A stretch of DNA of 64,000 nt, from the NCBI RefSeq assembly GCF_042242105.1, contig NC_092024.1, positions 4,431,001 through 4,495,000 of the forward strand, given 5' to 3'. Source of the DNA: Pempheris klunzingeri (lineage: Eukaryota; Chordata; Actinopteri; Acropomatiformes; Pempheridae). This document shows positions 22,707 through 38,345 of this stretch, in pieces. How positions within the stretch are numbered: the first letter of the stretch is position 1; the number at the start of each line of letters is the position of its first letter. The position numbers and the translations under genes are program-made. The notes under the pieces are model-generated. The model was not told where the DNA came from. It was given only the letters and a program-made list of their open reading frames with translations, and did no database searches.

Positions 22707-25700
22707 ATGGTTTTCACCATGTCTGAGGGGGACGTGATCAACTGCACCATCAGCCATGAAATCCACCAGTACCTCTTCTCCTGCGTGTATATCCTCGTAC
22801 TATTGGTAAGTGTGTTTACATCTTGAGTACCTGAGCAAAACCGTTGAGGTGTCTGAATACTTAATAACAAATACATAGCTAATGGGAAACTGTTTCCAAA
22901 TGGAGGTCAGTGGAACACAGGAAACCGTACTCTGAGCTACAGAAACCCCAGAACAAGTGTGATGACTCAGGTTCCAACCACAGTCCAGTATCATGCACTT
23001 TAGCTGGACTGGACACTTTGAACTGCCTCGAAGCTGTGACAGTCACAGCCCGGTGACATGTCAAAGGTCCCATCTGTAATCTCAACACTTTATACATCAC
23101 TCTGTGATTTGGTCACAGTGTTGTCGACTAAAACCGACGGTTATCGGTTATCCAGCAGGTGTTTGCATCTTCAAAGGTGTTTTCAAAGCACAAAGTGGAT
23201 GGTTGGGGGTGTGTGTTGGCTTTAAATGTGCACCCAACTGTCCAAAATCCTTAAACTTAAACAATAAAATTCATATTGGACAGTTGAATGAATTCAGCGT
23301 CCAGTGCCGACGCGAGTAGAGTGTCCTGTAAGTAGCAAAGTGTGGAGGTCAGGGTTCGTCCAATGTGGATGTTCTTCTGTAGCCTAAGGGTTGTCTGAAC
23401 AGGAAGAGGCAAGTATTCTGAACACATGCTTCAGTAATAACGTGATGTAGCGGAGGGCAGCGTGTAAAAAGAGATTCAAAATAATCACAGTGAATGATCT
23501 TCTGGGTTCTAGATCGGTGTTCCCTCCAACCTGTACTCTTTGTACCACGCTGCTCAGCAGCTGAAGCAGAAGAATGAGCTGGGAGTTTATTTAATGAACC
23601 TCACCGTGTCTGATCTGTTATACCTGGCATCGTTACCACTGTGGCTACAGTACATCTTTCAGGTAAACTAAAACCATCCGTTTACTCTGTCACATGTGTG
23701 ATCTGCTGATTCCATTCATTCCCATTTAATGTAGACGTCCTTTCATTTGGGTGTTTCTCTTTAGAATAATGACCCAAAATTTGTGGAAATGTTAGAGTAA
23801 GATAACTAACAGAAAATATAATACTGTTAGTATATAGTTTATATATATATATATATAGTTTATGTATTATTTCCATACGTCACAATCCCAAAAAAGTTAT
23901 TACATTATATGCAAAAAGTAATTACGTTGTGTTCTACATTTTTTAAATTATAGGCAGGTTATCACATTAATGCATATGCACTTTTTATGTTTTCAGTTTC
24001 TACAAATAATTTGTTGTGACTCTTAAACCTAATGAATATCTGATTTATTTCTATTTCTTTCTACAGTAGTCTCACTGTATGCTCATTTGGTACATTTTAT
24101 GTATTTGGATCATAGAATGATGGTGTCAGTGTAAATATACCTCTAGTATTCATTTATCTACGCAACAGTCCTGCTTTCATTAAAGTCACTTACCTGTTGT
24201 TTTGTACATAGAGTTTCATGTGTGTTCTTTCAGGATGATGACTGGAGTCACAGAGAGTGGCTGTGTCAGCTGTGTGGCTTCCTGCTCTATGAGAACATCT
24301 ACATCAGCATTGGTTTCCTGTGCTGCATCAGTCTGGATCGCTACCTGGCTGTGGTCCATCCTTTAAGGTAACTTGGATTTGGCATGATAAAAACAGCCAA
24401 GCGGCACACGCGTCATCTTCCAGCTCCTTCGACTGCTCACCGCTGCTCCTCTGAGCTCCTGCGGTTTTATCAATGCAGAACTTCATTAAAATGGATTTAA
24501 TGCTAATGACATGTTCTATCTTTTCTCTCCCTGTTCCTCCAGGTTCACCTCTCTCCGCTCTATGAGTGCAGCGTGGTTTGTTAGCGCCATCATCTGGCTG
24601 AAAGAGATCGCTGTGGGTGTGGTTTTCTTCCGCCATAAAGAACTGAGTCGAGACCGCAAGAACCAGTCTGTGTGCTTCGAGCACTACCCCATGAAGTCAT
24701 GGGAGTATCCAATTAACTACTACCGCTTCACCATTGGCTTCATGTTCCCGCTGGCCATTCTATCGGTAGGATGACAATTATTAATCAATTATTGATATAG
24801 TGGCATTCTATTGCATTTGAATCACATTAGTAGTTGATTTATTAATATTCTGAACACGTCTTTATGCCCCCAGTGACTTTTTGTGTGGGAAATCTCTGCA
24901 TTAGTGGTACTGTAGGAAGAAAGCAGCTGTCGATGTCCACATACTTGATTGGCTCCTCCTTCTCTCTTACTTAAGGTTCAAGGTCTCCTGTTTGTTATGC
25001 TGCACCTGTTAGTATGGGACAGCTTACCCTGTTGATGTCCAACTGTTTCTTTCTCTGCTGCTGTCAGCTGTCCAACTTCAAGCTCGCTTCAGCTTCAAGC
25101 TGGCGGATCAAGCAGTCTGACTAAAGTTGCTCAACATCGTCTGGCGTCTGCTGTCCCAACCCCTCCTCTGAGTGGGCTATACAACCCTCAAGCACTTGTC
25201 TTAGGACAGGGGTGTCCAAACTTTTTTCCCTGAGGGCCACATACAGAAAAACATACAAAGGGCTGGGCCACTCACTTTAATTAAAGTTGGCAATATCAAT
25301 CAAATGTAGGTAAATTCTGCTTGATAACTGAATATGATTCAAGAAAAAAAACAGCCTTTCCATTAGTGGACTTTCATTTATTAGTTGTGGTACAAGCTGG
25401 TCTTTGCCTTGTAGGCTCTTGTTCAGTGTGTTCAGGTGATCAGTGAGATCCACTAAACATGCCAACCAGAGAGGGTCACTGAACTGGTCCATTTCTGATC
25501 TCAGGGAATAAAACCGCTGCCGCACAAAGCCACGACTTAGCCAGCATCAGCATCAGCATCAGCATCAGCATCAGCATCAGCATCAGCATCAGCATCAGCA
25601 TCAGAGAGGGAAGCTTGAAATAGTCTGTGCTAGAGCCCTGGTGCTCGAATAAACAGCCTTACCTCCACTTTGTTGCCCCTCGGCGGACACCATAGATTCC

Positions 25701-27672
25701 TTTGCGCTCCCCTGTCCCAGCTGGAGCTCCATCCATCGTACCTCCACACAGCTCGTCCCATTTAAGTCCCATCATGCCAACTGCACGTGGCACAGCTTCA
25801 AACACATCCTCCCCCGTCGTGGTGCTCTTTAGACTGCTAACATCAAGCAGCTCCTCCATAATGTAAAAGTGATCTTCATTAGTTATTAGCTGTGCTCTCA
25901 TCGCACACCGCGTCCGAAACTTTCTACACTTACTTGCTCTCTTACGTTTCCTTAATTCTGCCATTTTTGGTCACCTGTAGCACATTTCTTCTTCTATTAC
26001 TCATTTTATAGAGAAGCTGCCTCGTTCAGGACAGTTACTCCACCTAGTGGTGAGACTAAGAAGTACAACACAGTCCAGTGCAAGTTCCATGTGTGGGCCG
26101 TGTTCCAATACAGTTTTAGAATTTCCTGTGGGCCAATGAAAATTGGACCACGGGCCGCAGTTGGCCCGCGGGCCGTAGTTTGGACACCCCTGTCTTAGGA
26201 CAAAGATCCTTCAAAGTAAAGACATACATTTAGTGAGCCTCATCCTACCAACCCCCCAAGAGTGAGAGAATGGTTGCAATAGGGGAAATGTCACTGTGGC
26301 CATTAAGTCTTCAGATTCCTGGTCAAGCAAGGAATTATCCATCAGCTTCCCAGCAGAACGTTAGCATCTGCTAACTTTGCTCTTTCTGTCCAGAGATAAG
26401 AAAGGAGCTTAATTTATATCTAGCGTCGACCAGCAATCTGAATCTTAAATATGAAAACATATTCAGTTGTACAGATCATTCTCCACCAAAGCTGCTCTTT
26501 TCGTAGCTTCGTCGCTTCTCAAGCCACTTCACGCACCACCTGCAGGAATATGGACCAACTGCCCCACTGTGCTATTCATTTAGTCCCAGGTCATCGCAGA
26601 CCTTTACATATTTCATTCCTGGTAATTTCTTGCCTTAGTCGTAAGAATTCTGTTGCTAAAGTAAGGAAAAATATTTTCTTTTTCCTGTACAGCTCATGGG
26701 ATCACTACCCCGTTCAAAGTCTAAACACCAAAGACTCCTCTCGTATTCTACAACTTTTTTTTATAGTGTACTGTGTTAACTAAATTAGTTGGGTTGCTCT
26801 TTAAGCCTCTTCTCCAATACATCTCTCCAGATTTAATTGTAAACCTGTTCAAACAATTCCATCCATCCATCCATCCATTATCTATACCGCTTATCCGTCA
26901 GGGTCGGGTGCATCAGGTCTGATGCGTGTTTTTCTCTGTGCAGATCAGCTACCTTCGTGTCCTGCGTGCTGTGGGTCGGAGTGCTGGGACGCAGCCGGAT
27001 CAGAAGATAAGGATCAGGCAGTTAGTCAGCAGCACAATCCTCATCTTCCTCGTCTGCTTCTCCCCCTACCACATCTTCCTGTTAGTTCGCACCCTGCTGG
27101 AGCGGGACTGCAATTTTATTGCAGGTGGGTTTTTTTTTTTCTACAAAGTAATTCAGTGAATAACGCCGAAACATTTTAAGCATGTGGCCTCTTCATTTCC
27201 AGGAATATTTAACTACTACCACCTGTCGTTGTTGCTGACCACCCTGAACTGCGTGGCCGACCCTGCTCTCTACTGCTTCGTCAGTGAAAGCGCCCGCCGC
27301 GGCCTATACAGAGTAATAGTCCGACCAGTCAACAGGATACTATGCTGCTGCTGTCGCCGTGGCAACGCCAGCCCAGGAAACCCAGCCACAGATTCTCACG
27401 AGGTGGCCACTGATGAAAACAACGGCCATCCGACTGTGATGCTGCTCACACACACCAGCACACTCAACAACTTAAAAACAGACAGTTCAGAGAAAAACAC
27501 AATTTTAATCACACGGACTGATGAAAAAACTATCATGCCTGCAATTGTACAAGATGAGAGGCACTCCAACAAATGTGCAGACGGAGAAGGAACACTCAGT
27601 TGTGTGATACCCATGGAAGAGAAGACCCAAAAGAGGGAGGGGACTGAAGAGACTGCCAAGAACACCAGCTAA
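22707..27672 (+). CDS. gpr68: Proton-sensing G-protein-coupled receptor GPR68 (OGR1), six coding exons
   Basis: Coding exons are 22707-22805, 23513-23662, 24234-24367, 24543-24765, 26944-27124 and 27203-27672, all with GT-AG borders and matching phases (0,0,2,0,1), giving 418 residues. It is a class A receptor: N12-Cys-Thr glycosylation site, seven hydrophobic segments, DRY (118-120), and D282-P-x-x-Y in TM7. With the ATG at 22707 it aligns without gaps to my recollection of human GPR68 through TM7: H17, H20, H159, H175, H245, H269 and the buried acidic triad D67-E149-D282 fall at identical numbers. H84 is Asp and H169 is Gln here. The tail is longer than human (365 residues) and has a run of cysteines (CCCC, likely palmitoylated) then a Thr/Ser/Glu-rich end. 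The family senses extracellular pH and couples to Gq. Position next to ccdc88c favours GPR68 over GPR4 or GPR65. Splitting across six exons is odd because mammalian GPR68 coding sequence is in one exon. Confidence 0.9.
25207..26192 (-). mobile_element. Non-autonomous hAT element, copy 2, in gpr68 intron 4
   Basis: It starts CAGGGGTGTCCAAACTTTT and ends GTTTGGACACCCCTG, with a perfect 8-base duplication TCTTAGGA at 25199-25206 and 26193-26200. On the minus strand the '[16 protein letters not shown]' transposase start is at 25964 and the '[16 protein letters not shown]' piece at about 25480-25430. A (CTGATG)n tract lies between them. The transposase middle is deleted, so it cannot mobilise itself. 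Confidence 0.9.
25542..25604. repeat. (CAGCAT)n hexanucleotide tract inside hAT copy 2
   Basis: About ten tandem CAGCAT units. The same position in hAT copy 3 (about 52168-52197) has only about four units, so the tract has expanded or contracted after the copies separated. Confidence 0.9.
26861..26912 (+). repeat. Fragment of the TATACCGCTTATCC repeat next to gpr68 exon 5
   Basis: (CCAT)n followed by 'TATCTATACCGCTTATCCGTCAGGGTCG' ends only about 35 bases before the acceptor of gpr68 exon 5 (26944), so repeat-derived sequence supplies part of the branch-point region. Confidence 0.65.
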
Positions 27673-30340
27673 ACTTATCGAAGGAGCAGTTAGGAGTGAT
27701 GCAAGGAGGAGCGGTGGGATTAAGAGGACAAGACTGATTCCTGAAGCTGAATTAGAACAAGAGTGGGTGCAGAATGCACAAGAGGCCACCTACAACTAAC
27801 CTGCCTGCACGGGCCAATCTAGCAGAGGCCCTAGTGACAGCCTGCTGTCCACCCAGCTGTGTTTACATCATCATCATCCAGTGGCATTGGACTGAAAACA
27901 TTTTTCGTCTGTCTATCAAGTGATAGCAACAGTAGCTGATACTATGTGAGAGCTCAACGTGCATCTGTGTGACTTTTAGACTATAAATGTTATGTTAACA
28001 TTTCTCTGGTTTACAGACATGGGAGCAAATTGGAGACAGTTTAAGAGTGTCTTCATGCATCAGGAGGTCACAGTCTTTGTCCTGTAACTAAGAGTGGATT
28101 TAGGTACCGAACTCTTGGAGGGAAACGTCACAGTATTCCTTTAAAACAATAGTATTACAGTGCCACTCTCTAATAAGGCTCCCTCTATAAAGGCTAGTTG
28201 TAACCAATGGCTTTATCAATGGTTAGTAAATCATTTACTAATACTTTATAGATTAGTCCGAAGCTATTAACGACAGTGTCTGGGGATGCTGGCGGTAGCT
28301 GAGCAGTAGCTTTGCAGTAGCAGTGGAGAAAATCAGGTGTGCCTACAAGACATTATTGGGTCCAGCCATATCATTACTTGTTAAATAGATAAATAGTGTT
28401 TAATTAAGCTACACAGGCACCAGTCTGGCCAGTGTGGACAAAAATCCTGGCAATTGATGAATGGTGTGGCAGCATAAGCACTTGGCATTCCCCAATACCT
28501 TTGAGCAAGACACTGAACCCCAACTTGCTCCTGAAGCACAGCTCCAGTGTGTGAATGTGTAGAAAAGAATATCCTGCTCCAACTGGATTCCTCCTGTATA
28601 AATGGCGAGCGAATGGGTGAATGAGGATGTGATGCGAAACCACTTTGCAACGACCAGAAAGGCGCTATACAAATACAGGCCGTTCACCATACTCATCCTG
28701 TTGTCGCGTGAGCCTCGAGACGTACCGACAGCAGCTAGCTTTATAGGCTCCATGACATCATCATCATGTCATCATGTTGCAAAGCAGACCCAAACACGTG
28801 AAATGTTTCATTTTCAGTTGTCACGTGAGAAAATTAGAATACGGCAGATTTGAATATGAGTGATTTAAGCTCAGTGCTTGGGGGGGGGGGGCAGGGTGTA
28901 AAAACATCCCCTTTGATGGAGGTGTTTAACATTTCTTTTAGTGATTTTGAAGCTAATAAACGGCAGTGAAGTCGTTTACACTCTTAGTTGTTCTCATTAA
29001 AGGCTTATTAATGATCCCTGAAGTAAATGGTATATTAACCATTAAGATTAATTAACCATTAATTACACCTTCTGACCTTTGTTTTATAAAGGACGACTTA
29101 TTGGACCGTGGTACCAATGTTCCTCTAAAAGCATTGAAGAGAACTTTGTATTATGTGTTATGCTCCGTAACGCTGACTCCTCTTCCTACAAGCAATCGGC
29201 AATGTGACATTGAAGTTTTAAGTCAACTTTGCTGTTGTTGAGTTGAGGATTAATTTCGTATCATATTTATAATGATTTCAGTGCAGGTAGAATCATTTCA
29301 TTTCATTGAATCCATCTTGTAACCCTGACAAAAAGACCGCATGACTTTTACAATAATTCCACCATGTGAGATAAACAGCACAGAGTATTTAATATGAACT
29401 TATTAAGAATACTGAATTGAATTGAATTGTACAAGACTGTTATGAATTTAAAAGGTAAAAAAAAGTCTTCCTCTTCTTTCACAACTTTAACCCTCAACAT
29501 CTTTTAGTACTTGTTTTAAAAATGTTACTATTTAAGGTTCAATATTTTTTTTTTTTAATTACTTTTTATTCATTTTAAGAAGTGATAGGATTTTGTACGT
29601 AAAATGGCATTGGTTGACTTTTCTGTGTCGTTATCAGTGAATGCAGTTGGATGTGTGGCAGTCTTTGGTTTTCATCACTGGCCTGCATCTGTCCAGGTCT
29701 GCCTCTGTGCTATAAGGGAATAAATATCAAAGGAAGACATCTCTAATGTTCACATGTTGCTATATGCATGCATGGGGATGGAGCCTTATTGTTATTATGG
29801 TCATCATTTTAAATAGTTCAGTATCTGTAAGTCCGTCTGTTACTGAACAATAACATTATGTTCACAACTTGTGTTGTCGTAGATCTGCGAAATATTGTCA
29901 AAACTTTAGCTGGGAGTTATATCAGAGCAGGTCAGAACTTAATTTTTATATAGAATCTCAACAAAATCTTGTTCCTCAATCAGGACAATGTTCAAAATGT
30001 TGAATGTGAAAATATAACTTAAAGCTATTACTGTACTGTTACACCCAATGTGACTCGGGTCCTATATTGTCCTATATATACTGAAACCAGATGGAAATGT
30101 ACTGTGACATATAAAGTGCATTAAACGCTTTAAACTCACTACAATGTTCAGAAACATAGAGTCCGACAATCACATGAAACATCTGAACGTACTCATATTG
30201 CCACACAGAGAATAATATTATGGCTAAAGCTTTTCTTTCTTTTCATGATGATAAATGTTCAGCTGATACATCCTCCCAGTGCTGAATGTGATAAATTATA
30301 TTTTTTGTAAAACTTTGAATCTGTATACTGAAAAGGACAG

Positions 30341-30371
<31 letters not shown>

Positions 30372-30480
30372 GGCCACACAATTATCATAATTCCATATTT
30401 TTTTTTAAAACAAGCTTTAGAACTCAGAACTTTAGAAGATATCAAAAGTCGCTCTAGAACTTTTGTCACGTGAAGTGGAA
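27673..30480 (+). other. gpr68 3' flank and intergenic DNA
   Basis: The gpr68 3' UTR probably lies here; an AATAAA is at 29718-29723, but the end is unproven. A SINE-like or LINE-tail repeat occupies about 28440-28690. A (GT)n tract is at 30341-30370. No other exon is supported. Confidence 0.45.
28440..28690 (+). repeat. Dispersed teleost repeat ending in GGCGCTATACAAATACAG
   Basis: The order 'TTTGAGCAAGACACTGAACCCCAACTTGC' ... 'GAATGGGTGAATGAGGATGTGATG' ... 'AAGGCGCTATACAAATACAGGCCG' is typical of a short interspersed repeat frequent in fish. The internal open frames (28381-28753) are by-products. Confidence 0.6.
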
Positions 30481-30499
30481 TCTGCTCATTTCAAGTATA

Positions 30500-30583
30500 A
30501 CCAGACAGACGGGCGCTGAATCGAGCTCGAGTCGACGACATCCATCTTTAAACTGATCAAAGAACCGATTGTGACCGTCTAAG
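30500..30583 (+). other. Probable non-coding first exon of the HIPK-like kinase gene
   Basis: A strong donor (CGTCTAAG then GTAAGC) lies at 30583/30584, about 270 bases upstream of an acceptor (TTTCCCTTTTAG ending 30850) that opens the exon carrying the start codon. The transcription start is not defined; 30500 is approximate. Confidence 0.4.
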
Positions 30584-30881
30584 GTAAGCACCTCTGCTCT
30601 TCTTTCTGATTTAGCAAACATTGTTCAGCTCCAGACATCGTCTAGAGGAGAGACACATACAAGAGCTTTTCTGTCAGAGAGATCATTTCAATGGGTCAGT
30701 GCTTTAGTGGTGTATATTCCTAAACAAACCTAGGAACCTATTTTTGGTGAGAGGTTAAAAGCACAGGTTAAAGCTGAGGTGTTTCACAGGTTTCATATAA
30801 ATTATAGAGAAAAGCATGTTTTGTCTTTTTTGTCCCCATTTCCCTTTTAGCTGTCTTTGAGAAAAGAAAAAGAAAAGGGCA

Positions 30882-34507
<3,626 letters not shown>

Positions 34508-34564
34508 AGGCTTTTATAGCAAAGCACCCGAGAACTTGATCTCTGGTGTTTAGAAAACATGTAG

Positions 34565-34584
34565 AATAAATGACTCACAATAAA
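34565..34584 (+). terminator. Poly(A) signals of the HIPK-like kinase gene
   Basis: Two AATAAA hexamers at 34565-34570 and 34579-34584 lie 58-77 bases after the stop codon, giving a short 3' UTR. Confidence 0.65.
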
Positions 34585-35721
34585 AATCTAAATCTAAGAT
34601 TCTGGATTAGGAATCAGATTATGTGACTCACTGAGCATGTGCAGTAGTGTTCATCCCATCATGCCTCTGGCAACCTGGGTAACCTGAGTTATATGACTCT
34701 TTAGTTTCATCATGTAAATCCAATACACCATGTCTGCGGTACTATTACACTAGTTTTTAAATGAACTCTCTATTGTGCATCATTTTAAATATCCCCCAAA
34801 AAGAGGCAAGACTTTCAAATCAGTGTCTGTCTAGTACAAAGCCAGCACTGGGCCAAACATACTCAAACAACATTCAATTGTGTAATTTTCCTCAGGCGCA
34901 AGTCTGTTTTTTGTACGTGTCCTAGGTCCTTTTAACCAAATCTTCTGTACTGCCTAAAGGCCGAACCTTCGTCCAGTTGGTGTTGGAGATATGCTGATGT
35001 TATTCATGAAACTGAACTGATGTAGAAACAAGGGTGTTTTGTTTGATCAGGTAGTTTCATAAAATTCAGAATATATATTCAGAATTGATCTCCAACCTTT
35101 GACCTTGAAGTGGCTGGTTTCATTGGCTCCACAAAATGTAGTAGCTGCCATTCAGAACAGGAGTCACATCGTCCAGAGAAATCTAAAACATTGTCACTGA
35201 GTGGTGGTGTTAATCATTTCTTTTAGTAGTAATAATGCAGCTAAAAATGGCAATTAATTCATTTACACTTGTTTGTTCTTTATTTGTTTGTTTATTAATG
35301 ATCTCTAAAGTAATCAGTCTATTAACCGTTAACATCAATTAACCCCCATTAATTTTAACTTCAAACCTCATTAGAAAACGGTACCAGTGAAGCGGGGCTT
35401 TTCTTACAGTATCTACAGTATTCTGTCTCCTCACTTCACTGCCTGGTGAAGTGAGGAGATGTTATGATTGGCTCGTTGTCTAATTCTTGTTTATTGGTTT
35501 TAGGAGATTAATAAATCCAGTTGTCAGGTGAATCAGGAGCTGCAAATGAAAATGACTATGTATAAAAACAAAAGCGTTCTTGGTACGTCACTGTGTTTGT
35601 TTTTGTAACAGAACTCTTCCTCCGGAGTCACTTGTGATGTGTGTGTGTGTGTGTGTGTGTGTAAGTGTGCTAATTGTCCAGACTGAATGTGTGTAATGGG
35701 AGATCTGTCTGTAATCTCTGG

Positions 35722-35768
<47 letters not shown>

Positions 35769-37352
35769 GGGGGAGGTAGAATATGTGTATGCATGTGAAT
35801 GTGTGTGTGTATTAATCTTGGCAGAATCAGCTGCTCCTGGCTGCTGCTGTCATCCAGCAGGAAGTCGCATTAAACTTGGGCCACGCTGGAGTCGAAGGTC
35901 ACAGTTGAAAAGGAGATGAAGGGAGAGGAGAACAGTGTGACCAAACAAAGCTGAGAAGAAGACAAGAAGATGTTGAAACTCGGCTTTATATCACAGATGT
36001 AACTGGAATTGCTTTTTAAAGTTAAACATATTAAAACATATTAAAACGTTTATTCGTGACCTTGGAAATAGTCAGACAACTTAACTCAAGGTTAAAGCTT
36101 TCAGCTACATCTAATAATGCCAGTGGTCGACATTCCTAAAAGAAATCTATGGCCTCTTTGTATTTGGTTCATGTTATGCTAGTTTCTTATTTTCTTAATT
36201 ATATAGATTAAAAAATAATTAGCACAGAAGTATGAGTGTGAGTGTCAATGATTTCCTCTTGCTTGCAAGTGGATGACCAGTAACTTTGTGGCAATCACAA
36301 GAGAATTTTCTTTCCTTCCCCAAGCTGAAGATCAAGAAGATGAACAAGGTTGCGCTTTCTCTTGAGTCGTTTTCTTTGAAGGCATCATCTCGGGCAACGG
36401 AAAGCAAAAGAAATTCGACCCAAAAAAAAAAGAACCTATATAAAGGTGGCTCAAAAGAGCAGGTTAATTTTTCCAAAAGAGAAGCAAGGCTAAGAAGATA
36501 GCATACGGCAAGACAGACAGACAGCAGATGATGCCGAGAGAGGAAGGAAGCCACCACTCACACCACAACAAGTAACTGTATTAGATATGAAACCACCAGT
36601 TGAAATAACCTTATGGATGCAGTAGTCATCCTTTGCTGTGCTTTACACACGGTCATTTTCTTCTTGTGTAAGCTACTGATCCAAGTTGAAAAGAGGCACA
36701 TGTTCTTCTGTGGGTCAAATTAAAACGCAGTGGAAACCACACCCATGAGGCGTAAAGCAGCTCTTTTCAGGGGAGGATCGGAGCACACACACTATCTGTG
36801 TTGTGCTGGGATGGACAGGGGATCTTCGCCCACACGTTTTGAGGGGGAGGCAGAAATAGCAGAGATGGTCTATCTAAGATCATGAGGTTTGAAGTCCTGT
36901 TCTATGCTTAATGCACATTGGATTTTGCTCCCAGCTTGGTCAACTAGTAAGAAAACAAGCTTTAAATGGACACAATAACAGCCTTCCATTCCTCTCCATC
37001 TCTCTGCTCTATAGATGTCTGGCCTTTGTAATTTACCCAAAGTGAAGAAAGAGCCACAGAGAGGGAGAGGCGGGAAAGATGCTGATGTAAACAGCTGAGG
37101 TTGAAGAGCTGCTTTCTCAAAAACATTAAATGTGTTTAGTTACTGTATTTCTAGGCTGTGGCTGTACAACTGCAGTAACAGTAAGCAGACTCTGGTTGGA
37201 AGGCTAAACGGCCATGTGTGTATATTTAGTGTCGTGTCAGAGGAGCTGGAGTGAAAACAAACCAGCCAGTGTTGGACTTTCTTTACATGCATACTCTTAC
37301 TCGCTGTGGGTTGATTAGACATGAGTGATAGATAATGTAGGGGAAAGAAATT

Positions 37353-37950
37353 CTACACTGCTCGAAAACTGAAGGGAACACTTAATCATCACAGTGTAAC
37401 ACCAAGTCAATTCAACTTCAAGGATATCAATCTGTCCAGTTAGGAAACGTACGAGACTGTGAATCAATTTTTGTTTTGGTGCAAATCAAAGTGACGACAG
37501 GTGCAGTGGAGAGGAAACAGCAAGACGACCCCCAAACAGCAGATGGTTTTGCAGATGTTGGCCACAGACAATTATTCTCTCCTTATCCGTCCTGACTGAT
37601 TCGTCTCTAGTCCATGCGTGCCTCCCAGCACAGTCTCAAGAGCATGGAGGAGATACTAGGAGATACATGAGGAGATACCAGGAGATACATGAGGAGATAC
37701 CAGGAGATACATGAGGAGGGCTGGACAGGGCCGTAGAAGGGCATCAGCCCAGCAGCAGGACTGCTCCTATCTGCTCCTATCTGCTCCTTTGTGCAAGGAG
37801 GACCAGGAGGAGCACTGCCACAGCCCTACAAAAAGACCTCCAGCGGGCTACTGACCAAACTGTCAGAAACAGCCTCCATGAGGGTGGCATTAGTCCTCTA
37901 GTCGGACCTGTGTGAGGCAGTAAGGGGGGGGGGGGTCCTTCATGATGCAG
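37353..37950 (+). mobile_element. Degenerate Tc1/mariner-like transposon fragment
   Basis: It begins TACACTGCTCGAAAACTGAAGGGAACAC, an end common to a widespread vertebrate Tc1-like family. The body retains 'GGCCGTAGAAGGGCATCAGC', 'TTTGTGCAAGGAGGACCAGG' and 'CTCCATGAGGGTGG', which belong to the DNA-binding half of that transposase. A 'GAGGAGATACCAGGAGATACAT' unit has been triplicated at about 37648-37712 and a 'CTGCTCCTATCTG' unit duplicated at 37761-37785, breaking the frame. Confidence 0.7.
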
Positions 37951-38159
37951 ATGGCCCCTTTCTTGCATCTGCTAGTGTAAATGTCCGTGGTGGTGGGTAG
38001 GCCGCTGAAGGCTGTGTTCCCCTTCCCTCCTCTCAGTGGACTTCGAACCTCTGTGGACTGCCCCCCCTCAACAACACACCAACCATTATCAGGCAGTCAC
38101 AGCTCCCTGCCACCCCCACCCTAACTCAGCCTCACCTTCACCACCAGCCAGGCTCACTT

Positions 38160-38345
38160 TGTATATTTTTTATTCTTCAAAAAATCCAATGTAAATACGC
38201 CTGCCCCCCCCCCACCCCCCGTGAACTGTACAGTTTTTGCACTATTCTGTATTTTGCACTGCCCATGAGCGCTGCTGTTTTTATTTCAATGTTGTCGTGC
38301 TTCTTGCACAACGACAATAAAAGAATTCTGATTCAGATTCAGCAG
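38160..38345 (+). repeat. Non-LTR retrotransposon 3' tail
   Basis: 'TTTTGCACTATTCTGTATTTTGCACTG' then 'GTTGTCGTGCTTCTTGCACAACGACAATAAAAGAATTCTGATTC' is the usual 3' end of a fish LINE or its SINE partner (ending ACAATAAA plus short pentamer repeats). No coding part is attached. Confidence 0.6.

Noticed and set aside
25542..25604. Regular short repeat that could suggest a CRISPR-like array
   Set aside because: It is a simple CAGCAT hexamer tract without spacers, inside a hAT element of a fish genome.
28381..28753. Cluster of overlapping minus-strand open frames
   Set aside because: They coincide with a dispersed repeat and have no splice sites or domain signature.
30520..30536. Polylinker-like run of SacI, XhoI and SalI sites (GAGCTCGAGTCGAC)
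   Set aside because: The surrounding sequence continues naturally into a spliced 5' UTR exon with a good donor, so cloning-vector contamination is unlikely; chance is enough.
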